A DNA stretch of 64,000 nt from Aquimarina algiphila (GTDB taxonomy: Bacteria; Bacteroidota; Bacteroidia; Flavobacteriales; Flavobacteriaceae). Shown piece by piece: positions 17,711-26,441 of this stretch. Location of the stretch: assembly GCF_007489275.1 (NCBI RefSeq), contig NZ_VLNR01000018.1, positions 28,485 through 92,484 of the forward strand, written 5' to 3'. The notes under the pieces are model-generated. The model saw only the letters and a program-made list of their open reading frames with translations. It was not told the DNA's origin and made no database searches. Position 1 is the stretch's first letter. The number at the start of each line of letters is the position of its first letter. The translations under genes were made by a program, and so were the position numbers.

Positions 17711-19066
17711 ATGGAAAATCAAAAACAAAAAAAGTCTTTTGGGCAATGGCTCAAAACTTCAATAACGGTTAGAATGTTAATGGTTGGAATACTAATACTA
17801 GTATTATTAATTCCACTATCCTACATCAAAAACTTAATTCAGGAACGAGCCTATAGACAAGAAGAAGTGGTTAGAGAAATTAATCAAAAATGGGGAAATG
17901 AGGTGTTATTATATGGCCCGGTACTTAAAGTACCATATCAAATACACACCCTTAAAAAAACCTGGGATGATAAAACTAAATCGTATTCAGAAGAAGATAT
18001 CATCACTATACAGCATGCATTTTTTTTCCCAAACACATTAAATATAGAAAGTAATATAGAGTCGGAAACTCTTGGAAGAAGCATTTATGAATCTGTTGTA
18101 TATACTGCTGATATGAAAATAAAAGGCTCTTTTACCACTCCTAATTTTGAAACACAAGATATTGCTGAATCTGATATCCTCTGGAATAAAACTACAGTGA
18201 TTATTAACTCTACAAATCTAAAAGGAATTAAAAGTAACCTGGAATTAAAACTAGGAGTTGAAAGCTATCCTTTAAGATCCAGATATACCCAAAATTCATA
18301 CACCAATACTTTAGAAACTAAATTCTTAAAAGAAAATTCATTACCAAAAGAAAATGCAATTGACTTTAGTCTCGATCTAATCATTAATGGTAGTGAACAA
18401 TTACGATTTATTCCTGTTGGTAGAGAAACTAATGTTTCTATGACTTCAAATTGGGCTTCTCCAAGTTTTAACGGTAACTATTTGCCAAATCCAAAAACCA
18501 AAGAAATTTCACAGAGCGGGTTTAATGCAAATTGGAAAGTACTACAAATTAATCGGGAGTTTGAACAAGAGTTTTTTGGAGAATTACCACAGATTAATTC
18601 ATCTGCTTTTGGAGTAAAATTACTTATCCCTGTCGATGAATATCAAAAAAGTGAGCGCGCTACCAAATATGGATACCTGGTTATTGCACTAACCTTTTTA
18701 GTATTTTTTCTAATTCAGACGATAAGTAAAATCCATATACATCCTTTTCAATACCTTATGATTGGATTAGCGTTATCTATGTTCTACACGCTATTAATTT
18801 CGATTTCAGAACATTCGAGTTTTCTACAAGCATATGCGATAGGAGGCGTTTCTGTAATCCTCCTTATTTCTATGTATTCTAAGGCAATACTCAAAAGTTT
18901 TAAGTTTATGGGATTCATAGCCGCTTCATTAATCGCATTGTATACTTTCATATTTGTTATCATACAATTAGAAAACTATGCTCTACTTGTAGGAAGTATT
19001 GGGTTATTCCTGATTTTGGGGACAATAATGATGGTATCTCGAAAAATCGATTGGGGTAATGATTAG
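17711..19066 (+). CDS. creD: CreD-family inner-membrane protein
   Basis: 451 residues. One N-terminal membrane helix (MLMVGILILVLLIPLSYI), a large extracytoplasmic beta-rich domain (residues about 45-315) and a C-terminal bundle of five or six helices starting with YGYLVIALTFLVFFLIQTISKI-HPFQY, the CreD hallmark. In enterobacteria CreD is controlled by CreBC and affects envelope integrity and beta-lactam or colicin tolerance. Here no CreBC is present and the winged-helix gene upstream is the probable controller. It is the last gene of the operon and is followed by a terminator. Confidence 0.9.
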   Translation: MENQKQKKSFGQWLKTSITVRMLMVGILILVLLIPLSYIKNLIQERAYRQEEVVREINQKWGNEVLLYGPVLKVPYQIHTLKKTWDDKTKSYSEEDIITIQHAFFFPNTLNIESNIESETLGRSIYESVVYTADMKIKGSFTTPNFETQDIAESDILWNKTTVIINSTNLKGIKSNLELKLGVESYPLRSRYTQNSYTNTLETKFLKENSLPKENAIDFSLDLIINGSEQLRFIPVGRETNVSMTSNWASPSFNGNYLPNPKTKEISQSGFNANWKVLQINREFEQEFFGELPQINSSAFGVKLLIPVDEYQKSERATKYGYLVIALTFLVFFLIQTISKIHIHPFQYLMIGLALSMFYTLLISISEHSSFLQAYAIGGVSVILLISMYSKAILKSFKFMGFIAASLIALYTFIFVIIQLENYALLVGSIGLFLILGTIMMVSRKIDWGND

Positions 19067-19102
19067 TAATTAAAATATGAATACCCGATTTTAGTTAGTT
19101 GT

Positions 19103-19140
19103 AAAAAGTCGTACTTCAAATTTTTGAGGTGCGGCTTTTT
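19103..19140 (+). terminator. Intrinsic terminator after creD
   Basis: Long stem with some G-T pairs (AAAAAGTCGTACTTCA against TGAGGTGCGGCTTTTT) and a T-rich loop and tail, 36 bases after the creD stop. Confidence 0.8.
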
Positions 19141-19252
19141 TATCTACTTTTAGCTCTTGTAAAAGAATCGTTCCAAAAACAATCAGTATCCAATTTATGA
19201 ATGAACTTAGTTTTAGAACGCATTTGACTTTTTAAACACAAATTCAAAACAG

Positions 19253-19750
19253 ATGAGAAAAAGCATTTATATTCTAAGTTTCGCATGTACTGCACTAAGT
19301 ATATTTTCGTGCAAAACAGATACTGAAAATAATCAAAATCTTGTTAAAGAAATCCCTTTTACTAAAGAAGGAGAACTTTCTTTATTTGACCTCAAAGATT
19401 CTATCCCAAGCCCTATTGTAAAATTAGACATCGAATTTGCAGAAAATGAATACCAAATTCAAACGGGGTTGATGTATCGTAAATCTATGGAAGACAAACA
19501 AGGAATGCTATTTATATTTCCTGAAGAAGCTCCAAGATCTTTCTATATGAAAAACACTAAATTTTCGTTGGATATTATTTTTATCGATAGCAACAACAAA
19601 GTAGTGAGTATTCAAAAAAATGCACAACCATTGAATGAATCTTCATTACCTTCTGAAGGTCCTGCACAATACGTACTTGAAGTAAATGCAAAACTAACCG
19701 ATACCTGGAATCTTAAAAAAGGAGACTCTATTTCTTTTCAAAAATTCTAA
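19253..19750 (+). CDS. DUF192 lipoprotein
   Basis: 165 residues. A lipoprotein signal ends at IFSC (Cys20), then a DUF192 domain: AENEYQIQTGLMYRKSMEDKQGMLFIF, SFYMKNTKFSLDIIFID, and YVLEVNAKL-DTWNLKKGD. DUF192 is a small beta-rich family of unknown biochemical role, usually exported. It lies 24 bases ahead of the TPR/AraC gene and may be co-transcribed with it. Confidence 0.9.
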   Translation: MRKSIYILSFACTALSIFSCKTDTENNQNLVKEIPFTKEGELSLFDLKDSIPSPIVKLDIEFAENEYQIQTGLMYRKSMEDKQGMLFIFPEEAPRSFYMKNTKFSLDIIFIDSNNKVVSIQKNAQPLNESSLPSEGPAQYVLEVNAKLTDTWNLKKGDSISFQKF

Positions 19751-19774
19751 AAACATAATCTTTTTTATTATCCT

Positions 19775-21397
19775 ATGTTTAAAATAGCTCTCAAAATAAT
19801 CATTATTCTATGTATTGTTATGCACACTCGTGCTCAAGAAAAAAAGACAAATACAGAAACCTTAATTAGAGAAAATATTGAGAGGCTTACAAAGAATCAA
19901 AGCTACTATTATGATAAAGGAGAATATGAACGATTTAAGCTATATACAGATTCAATTTTACATATTGCAAAGAAAAACAATTTACAAGAAATTGAAATCG
20001 ATGCTATTACAAGGTTAGGAATTTACCATAAAAAGAAAGCTGAATATGACAAGGCATTACTATACTACTTAGAATCCCTAAAACTAGTTAATTTAATACC
20101 AGAAAGCTACAAAAGACGCACTGTTATTTTGATTAATTTAGGTAATACCTATAACGAAATAGGAAACCGCGAAAAGGCAAAAAAAGCATTTAAAGAAGCT
20201 CTTGACTATGTCAATAATCATGGAGGCCCTAGTATATATAGAATGGCAATTTATGTAGGTCTGGGAGAGTTATCTGCAGCAAACAACAACTATAAAAAGT
20301 CATTAGAATATTTTGAAAAATCCAAAAAAATTGGAGAAGAACTTAAACGTAATGATATCATCATTTCTGCTCTTAATAGCATAGCAGATAATTATTACCA
20401 ACTAAAAGAATATGAACTATCACTAAAAAATAGTCAAGACGCACTAGCGCTTAATGACAACAATATATCCAAGGAACTTATAGCATCAACTCACTATAAT
20501 ATAGGTAGTGCCCTAATAAAACTTAATCGTTTAGAGGACGCAGAACAACCTCTCCAAATCGCCTTAGGGTTAGCTTTTACTTATGAATACAGAAAAACCG
20601 AAATGTATGTTCATCAAAAATTAGCATACATTTATACTAAGTTAGGAAAACTTGAAAAGGCAATTAATCATCAAAAAGGTTATGATCATAAAAAAGGATT
20701 ATATCTATCATCATTATCTGAAGCAAAACAGTTAGAATTAGAAATAGAACTTAAGAAGTTAGAAGAAGATTTAGCTGGTCTATCAGAAGAAAAGAATTTC
20801 TTCATCATATCAGGTATTATTGTCTTTCTGCTATTATCCGGAGTCTTGTTTTACTATTTAAAAAAGAGTAGAAAATTTAAACAAGAAACACGAGAATTAA
20901 AGGAAGACAGAATGCTTTTGAAAAATGAAAACGAAACTCTTAAGATCAAAATCTATAAACTGGCACAACAAAACATTTCTTCTTTAGTCCAAAAAAACAC
21001 TAACACACACGCATATCAAAACTCTTCTTTAACTCAAGAAGATCGAGAGAAATATCTACAGAAAATTCTGGATTATATGGAAAAAGAAAAACCATATCTT
21101 AATTTTGAGATTAAGCAATCCGATTTAGCAAAAGAGCTTTCAATGAGTGTTCATCAATTTTCTGAGGTATTGAACGTTTGTCTAAAAAAGAACTTTAATA
21201 ACTTTATTAATCTATATCGAATTAATGAAGCAAAAAGCTTAATGAAGAAAAATAAATATGAAAACTATAAAATCCTTGCAATCGCATACGATGCAGGCTT
21301 TAATAGTAAGACATCATTTAACAGAGCTTTTAAACAATTAGTTGGCAAAACTCCATCAGAATATCGCGAGAAATCCTTAAAAGATCTTACATTATAA
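19775..21397 (+). CDS. TPR-sensor transcriptional regulator with C-terminal AraC-type HTH
   Basis: 540 residues. Signal peptide, then TPR repeats (about residues 60-300: YYLESLKLVN, NLGNTYNEIGNREKAKKAF, HYNIGSALIKLNRLEDAE), a coiled-coil stretch, one transmembrane helix near 343-363 (FFIISGIIVFLLLSGVLFYYL), a second coiled coil and a C-terminal AraC domain (QSDLAKELSMSVHQFSEVLN and ILAIAYDAGFNSKTSFNRAFKQLVGKTPSEYR). This is a membrane-bound one-component regulator common in Flavobacteriia, with the TPR part outside and the DNA-binding part inside. Targets unknown. Confidence 0.9.
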   Translation: MFKIALKIIIILCIVMHTRAQEKKTNTETLIRENIERLTKNQSYYYDKGEYERFKLYTDSILHIAKKNNLQEIEIDAITRLGIYHKKKAEYDKALLYYLESLKLVNLIPESYKRRTVILINLGNTYNEIGNREKAKKAFKEALDYVNNHGGPSIYRMAIYVGLGELSAANNNYKKSLEYFEKSKKIGEELKRNDIIISALNSIADNYYQLKEYELSLKNSQDALALNDNNISKELIASTHYNIGSALIKLNRLEDAEQPLQIALGLAFTYEYRKTEMYVHQKLAYIYTKLGKLEKAINHQKGYDHKKGLYLSSLSEAKQLELEIELKKLEEDLAGLSEEKNFFIISGIIVFLLLSGVLFYYLKKSRKFKQETRELKEDRMLLKNENETLKIKIYKLAQQNISSLVQKNTNTHAYQNSSLTQEDREKYLQKILDYMEKEKPYLNFEIKQSDLAKELSMSVHQFSEVLNVCLKKNFNNFINLYRINEAKSLMKKNKYENYKILAIAYDAGFNSKTSFNRAFKQLVGKTPSEYREKSLKDLTL

Positions 21398-21420
21398 AGA
21401 ATTCCCCTTCTTTTAAAAAT

Positions 21421-21456
21421 AAAAAATCCGTTCTGATTACTCAAAACGGATTTTTT
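21421..21456. terminator. Bidirectional intrinsic terminator
   Basis: Twelve-base-pair stem AAAAAATCCGTT / AACGGATTTTTT between the converging TPR/AraC gene and secDF. It can serve both strands. Confidence 0.9.
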
Positions 21457-21475
21457 AAATTATAATAACAAAAGA

Positions 21476-24400
21476 TTACTTTTTCTTTTCTTCTTCTTTT
21501 GGTTCTTTTGTTTTTAAACCAACTTTACTTACCGTATCAAACATTATTGGTGTTGCTATAAATAAAGAGGAATACGTACCAACTAGTACCCCAATAATAA
21601 GAGAGAACATAAACCCTCTTAATGGTACTGCAAATATAAAGATTGCCACAAGTACTAATAAAGTCGTTAACGATGTATTAAGCGTACGACTCAATGTACT
21701 ATTCAAAGCTCCGTTTACATTTTTATTTAATGGCCAGGTAGTATGTTCATTGAAGAATTCTCTAATTCTATCAAACACAACCACCGTATCATTTAATGAA
21801 TACCCAATTACTGTTAGTATAGCTGCAATAAATGCTTGGTCAATTTCCATATTAAACGGCATAAACTTATACGTAAGCGAGAAGATACCAAGTACGATTA
21901 ATACATCATGGAATACTGCTGCTACGGCACCTAAACTAAACTGCCATCTTCTAAATCTTAATAAGATATATAAGAATACTACGATCAATGATCCTAAAAC
22001 AGACCAAAAAGCAGCTTGCTTAATATCATCAGCAATAGTAGGTCCAACTTTCATAGAAGACATTATACCTACTTGTTTATCCTTATCTCCATTAGCAAAT
22101 TGATCATACGTCAAACCATCTGTTAAATATGGCTTTAAAGATTCGTAAAGCTTATTTGCAATTTCGGCGTCTATTTCTTCACCGGTTTCATCTACTTTAT
22201 ATTTTGTTGTGATTTTCAATTGGTTGTTTGATCCGTATGTTTTTGCTTGTGCACTTTCGAATGTTGCTACAAGATCTTTCTCTACATCTGTAGGAACTAC
22301 ATCATTAGCAAAACGAACTGTATACGTTCTTCCTCCTACAAAATCAACTCCGTAATCCAAACTTTGAGTCACTAAAGACCCAATACCTACTAAAATCATA
22401 ATTCCTGATATTACATAAGCAATCTTACGTTTCTTCAAGAAATCGATATTAATATTTTTAAATAGGTTCTTTGTAGCCCCTGTAGAGAACGCTAATTCTT
22501 TACCATTTTTACCGTATCCATTAATAAATAATCGAGTTACAAAAATTGCAGTAAACAAAGAGGTTAAAATACCTATTAGTAAGGTGGTAGCAAATCCTTT
22601 TATTGGCCCTGTACCTATTACTAATAAAATCAAACCTGTAAGACCAGTAGTAATATTAGCATCTAGTATTGATGATAATGCATTACTAAAACCATCTTTT
22701 ATGGCATCTGCCTGAGATTTTCCTTTAGCTAATTCTTCCCTGATTCTTTCGAATATAAGTACGTTTGCATCAACCGACATACCAATAGTTAATACAATAC
22801 CAGCGATACCAGGAAGTGTTAACACTGCTTTTAATCCTGCAAGAACTCCGAAGATAAATAAGATATTTACGACTAACGCCACATCTGCAAAAGCACCTGC
22901 TTTACCATAATAGAATATCATCCAGATCAGAATAAGCACTAATGCAATTGCAAAAGACATGATCCCACTATCAATAGCTTCCTGTCCAAGAGAAGGTCCA
23001 ACTATTTCTGACTGAATAATATCTGCAGAAGCTGGTAATTTACCAGCTCTTAGCACATTGGCTAAATCCTGACCTTCTTCGATAGAGAAATCACCTGTAA
23101 TCTCACTTCTACCTCCGCTAATTGCTCCAGAAGTTACTCCCGGCGCAGAATATACAACATCATCAAGTACAACGGCAATCTGACTTTGTTGACTAAATGC
23201 CCGACCAGTCATTTCTTCCCACTTCTTAGCACCTTTACCATCCATCTGCATAGTTACCGTTACTGCTCCAAGTTGGTTATATTCTTGTCTTGCATCTGTA
23301 ATAACACCACCGCTTAACTCAGGATCATTATCACGATTTCCTTTAATTACATATAAATCTAAAAGTTCTGAATCTTTAGAAGGCTTTCCCCATGCAAATT
23401 TTGCATAACGTTGTTCTACAGGCAATAACGCTCTAACTTTTGAATCGTTAAGATAGGCCATAAATTGATCAGCATTCTTTTGCTCTACTGATACGATAAC
23501 CGGACCACCTTGTCTTCCTTGTACCGCAATTAAATCAAATAATGGGTTAACCTGTGCTGCAATGTCAGTCGAATCCTCTGCATCCTCTAATAATTCATCA
23601 ATAGCTGCATCTGCATCTGTTTTTGTAGAATCTACCTGAGTAGTATCTACTTCTGTAGTATCAGCAACTACTTCGTTTGTTTCTTCAACTCCAGCTTTTG
23701 CTTTTTCTACTTTATCTGCTTCTTCCTTTAAAAGGTTATTGGCAGAAAATAAGAAAGGAAATATTTCTTCTGACTTATATACATCCCAAAACTCAAGTTG
23801 AGCAGTACTTGTCACTAAACTTCTAACTCTATCAATATCTCTGGCACCGGGAAGCTCAACTAAGATACGACCAGACTCTCCTAAACGTTGAATATTAGGT
23901 TGTGTTACCCCAAATTTATCAATACGTTTACGTAATACTTCGAAAGCAGATGCTACAGATTCATCTATTTTTTTTCTTAAAACCGGCTTAACCTGATCAT
24001 TGGTCATGTCATAAGTGATATCATCACTTAGGTTTTTATTCGCAAAAATATCAGGAGATGCTAATTTAGCATCTGGGATTTTTTCAAACTCTGAAAAGAA
24101 ATCCTCTATGTATGTATTCTGACTATTTTTTTGCAATTCATCTGTAGCCAGTAATGCCTGATTAAATGATGGATCTTTAGTTTTATTAGCAAGTCCACTT
24201 AAAATATCTTTTACAGAAATTTGAAGGATAACATTTATACCTCCCTCAAGGTCAAGCCCTTTATTAAGTTCTTTATCCTTTGCATCATTATACGTAATAC
24301 CAGCAAAAATTTCTTCTTTACCAATAGAATCTAAATAATTACGTTCTGCAGCTTCTCTTAACTCAGAATAGCCTTCTCCATCATCGGGATACTTTTGCTG

Positions 24401-24517
24401 TGCATAAACCTCAGCTTCTTTTTCTTTTGTGTAGCTCAAATACGTATACGATAATTGGTATACACATACCAATCCGAATAAAATTGCAAATGCTCTAACA
24501 AGTCCTTTATTTTGCAT
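21476..24517 (-). CDS. secDF: Fused protein-export membrane proteins SecD and SecF
   Basis: 1013 residues with SecD and SecF in one chain. SecD part: first membrane helix, P1 domain with FEVLRKRIDKFGVTQPNIQRLGE, the family segment GRAFSQQSQIAVVLDDVVYSAPGV and ITGDFSIEEGQDLANVLRAGKLPAS, then five helices with GMSVDANVLIFERIREEL. SecF part starts near residue 660 and includes DYGVDFVGGRTY, GYSLNDTVVVFDRIREF and SLTTLLVLVAIFIFAVP. The complex uses the proton gradient to pull exported proteins across the inner membrane. An acidic insert (residues about 265-310, rich in D, E, T and V) splits the P1 domain. A lipoprotein copy of the P1 region lies just upstream. Confidence 0.97.
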   Translation of the reverse strand: MQNKGLVRAFAILFGLVCVYQLSYTYLSYTKEKEAEVYAQQKYPDDGEGYSELREAAERNYLDSIGKEEIFAGITYNDAKDKELNKGLDLEGGINVILQISVKDILSGLANKTKDPSFNQALLATDELQKNSQNTYIEDFFSEFEKIPDAKLASPDIFANKNLSDDITYDMTNDQVKPVLRKKIDESVASAFEVLRKRIDKFGVTQPNIQRLGESGRILVELPGARDIDRVRSLVTSTAQLEFWDVYKSEEIFPFLFSANNLLKEEADKVEKAKAGVEETNEVVADTTEVDTTQVDSTKTDADAAIDELLEDAEDSTDIAAQVNPLFDLIAVQGRQGGPVIVSVEQKNADQFMAYLNDSKVRALLPVEQRYAKFAWGKPSKDSELLDLYVIKGNRDNDPELSGGVITDARQEYNQLGAVTVTMQMDGKGAKKWEEMTGRAFSQQSQIAVVLDDVVYSAPGVTSGAISGGRSEITGDFSIEEGQDLANVLRAGKLPASADIIQSEIVGPSLGQEAIDSGIMSFAIALVLILIWMIFYYGKAGAFADVALVVNILFIFGVLAGLKAVLTLPGIAGIVLTIGMSVDANVLIFERIREELAKGKSQADAIKDGFSNALSSILDANITTGLTGLILLVIGTGPIKGFATTLLIGILTSLFTAIFVTRLFINGYGKNGKELAFSTGATKNLFKNINIDFLKKRKIAYVISGIMILVGIGSLVTQSLDYGVDFVGGRTYTVRFANDVVPTDVEKDLVATFESAQAKTYGSNNQLKITTKYKVDETGEEIDAEIANKLYESLKPYLTDGLTYDQFANGDKDKQVGIMSSMKVGPTIADDIKQAAFWSVLGSLIVVFLYILLRFRRWQFSLGAVAAVFHDVLIVLGIFSLTYKFMPFNMEIDQAFIAAILTVIGYSLNDTVVVFDRIREFFNEHTTWPLNKNVNGALNSTLSRTLNTSLTTLLVLVAIFIFAVPLRGFMFSLIIGVLVGTYSSLFIATPIMFDTVSKVGLKTKEPKEEEKKK

Positions 24518-24619
24518 TATTTATTTATTTAGGTCAAACCTTTTAAAATTAGGTAATTATAAAATTCACCTTCTGCGATCTGACAATTGTTTTTAATGAT
24601 TTAAAATATGATGTGATTA

Positions 24620-24644
24620 AGCTTTATCACAATAGTGATAAGCT
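24620..24644. repeat. Inverted repeat in the secDF leader region
   Basis: AGCTTTATCAC-AATA-GTGATAAGCT, about 10 base pairs with one bulged T, about 100 bases upstream of secDF on its coding strand. It lacks a T tail, so it is more likely an operator or RNA structure than a terminator. Confidence 0.4.
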
Positions 24645-24749
24645 ATACTTAAAAATTAAAATAACTTCTAAGAGCTATGAATTACTCTTCGTTTTTAACT
24701 TTTAAAAATACGGGTAGTCTTCAGGAGTTTTTAAAATGCTAAACTCCAA

Positions 24750-25376
24750 TTAAGAAATTGGTCCAGCTCTTACTTCAGGAGTATTACGAGAAGTATTATC
24801 TATTGCTATTGCAATATTTGTATTGACCTTTTGGGCTACTTTTACAAGCCTATTGATATGATCAATATCAATTATTGCAATAAAACTATATGTATTATCG
24901 CCAGAATATCCATCACGTTCATGTTTTATTTCTAAAACATATTTACCATTAAAGTCAGCATTAGAATCTGTACTTTTTTGGATTTCATAAACATCGAGGT
25001 TATAGTCTTTTGAATTTTGATCTAAAGGAAATTGCTTATCATTTTTATTTTCATTTTGACCATAAAAAACATGATCCAACGCTACATTTTGTTCTTCTGA
25101 AAGTATTCTCTTTATATACTCTACATCTGCATCGCTATAATATGCGATTTTGAGCTTACCATCTTTTAGTCCCTTAGAAATTCTGGTATTTTTCACTCCA
25201 ATGGATTGCAATTGTTTCTTTACAATTGTTATCGCATTTTGAGCTTCTTTAGAAGTAACCTCAATATCAACAAATTCTAATACAATTTCCTGATTAGGTA
25301 CTACGGTTTGCTGCTGAATAACAACAAGTGTTGCCAATGCAGTGATTAAAATCGCGAAGTACCATTTTTTCTTCAT
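24750..25376 (-). CDS. Membrane-anchored periplasmic protein, possible SecD-P1-like fold
   Basis: 208 residues. A single N-terminal hydrophobic segment (KKWYFAILITALATLVVIQ) is an anchor or uncleaved signal; the rest is soluble. No confident family. The stretch NAITIVKKQLQSIGVKNTRISKG...LKIAYYSDADVEYIKRIL resembles in pattern the first part of SecD P1 (two helices and strands ending in a helix that numbers residues along a strand), and its neighbours are secDF and a P1-only lipoprotein. That resemblance is weak and is an inference. Confidence 0.6.
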   Translation of the reverse strand: MKKKWYFAILITALATLVVIQQQTVVPNQEIVLEFVDIEVTSKEAQNAITIVKKQLQSIGVKNTRISKGLKDGKLKIAYYSDADVEYIKRILSEEQNVALDHVFYGQNENKNDKQFPLDQNSKDYNLDVYEIQKSTDSNADFNGKYVLEIKHERDGYSGDNTYSFIAIIDIDHINRLVKVAQKVNTNIAIAIDNTSRNTPEVRAGPIS

Positions 25377-25429
25377 TCGGCAAATATAAAAAAATTAAAA
25401 CTTCATTTCTTAAGTCTTTAAATAAATAT

Positions 25430-26365
25430 CTATTTTAATTTTTCTACATCCATATTAACTACTGTCATCATAGGAATGGATCCTGACTCTAAAACAGCAG
25501 CAAAATCCTGTGCTTCTTCAACCGTAAAGTTTCCTGTAATTTGCGACATACCCCCTATTATTGGTCCTGACATAACCCCTGGAGCACTATATACCAAATC
25601 ATTAATAACTATGGCTATCTGAAACCTTTCCTGAAAGGCTCTACCGGTTAGATCTTCCCATACTCTAGCCCCTTCTTCGTTCATTACTATAGTAACCGTT
25701 GGTCTTGCTAATTGATCAAATTCCTGACGTGCCTGATTAATAACCTTTCCGGTTAAAGCAGGTTTAACTTGCTTATTTAACTTCAGGGCATAAAGAGGCA
25801 ATTCTTCTATACCTTTTTCTTTTCTTCCCCATAAAAATTTAACAAATCGTCTTTGCGCGGGAAGAGAAGATTCTGCTCCTTTTACAGATAAATAGGTTCG
25901 TACTAAAGCCGTATCTTTTTCTGACACATTAAAGAGTACTGAACCTCCTTCATAGCCTTGACTTTTAACTAGATCAAACAATGGGTTTTCATCTTCTTTA
26001 TCTTTTTTCAATATATCATTTACATTCATCATAAAACTCATCATTTCTTCCATCTGATACGTTTCATAAAAATCCAGCCTACCCTGGTTGGTTACTAAAT
26101 TCTTAATTCGTTCTGAATCATGATGAGTTTTCAAATTAATAGCAATCTGATGGCCATTAGTCACTTTCTCTACATTAAAATCTCTAGAAACCTTACTAAT
26201 TCTTTTCTTTAGCACTTCGACAATAGCATTAGTTTCTATATCAGATTGCTGATTACTATCAAATTCTAAGGTTATCTTAATCACTTTATCTGGTTGTGGT
26301 CCAAAATTACAAGAGCTCACACTTATAGATAAAAGACTCACAAGTATTCCTTTTAAAAATGTCAT
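25430..26365 (-). CDS. Stand-alone SecD P1-domain lipoprotein (partial secD paralogue)
   Basis: About 311 residues. I chose the start at 26365 (MTFLKGILVSLLSISVSSC) because it gives a lipoprotein signal with lipobox VSSC; an upstream ATG at 26404 adds an extra hydrophobic run. The mature protein aligns from end to end with the SecD P1 region encoded a few kilobases downstream: VLKKRI--, NPLFDLV-xQG-xGG, LPAQRRFVKFLWG against LPVEQRYAKFAWG, INQARQEFDQL against ITDARQEYNQL, and LTGRAFQERFQIAIVINDLVYSAPGV against MTGRAFSQQSQIAVVLDDVVYSAPGV. All SecD membrane helices are missing. It may assist or modulate export from the membrane surface. Confidence 0.85.
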   Translation of the reverse strand: MTFLKGILVSLLSISVSSCNFGPQPDKVIKITLEFDSNQQSDIETNAIVEVLKKRISKVSRDFNVEKVTNGHQIAINLKTHHDSERIKNLVTNQGRLDFYETYQMEEMMSFMMNVNDILKKDKEDENPLFDLVKSQGYEGGSVLFNVSEKDTALVRTYLSVKGAESSLPAQRRFVKFLWGRKEKGIEELPLYALKLNKQVKPALTGKVINQARQEFDQLARPTVTIVMNEEGARVWEDLTGRAFQERFQIAIVINDLVYSAPGVMSGPIIGGMSQITGNFTVEEAQDFAAVLESGSIPMMTVVNMDVEKLK

Positions 26366-26441
26366 ATACATAAGTACTATTATATTAAACAATAAGAGCT
26401 GCATAAAGCAGCTCTTATCAAATTTTATATTACATGGGTTA

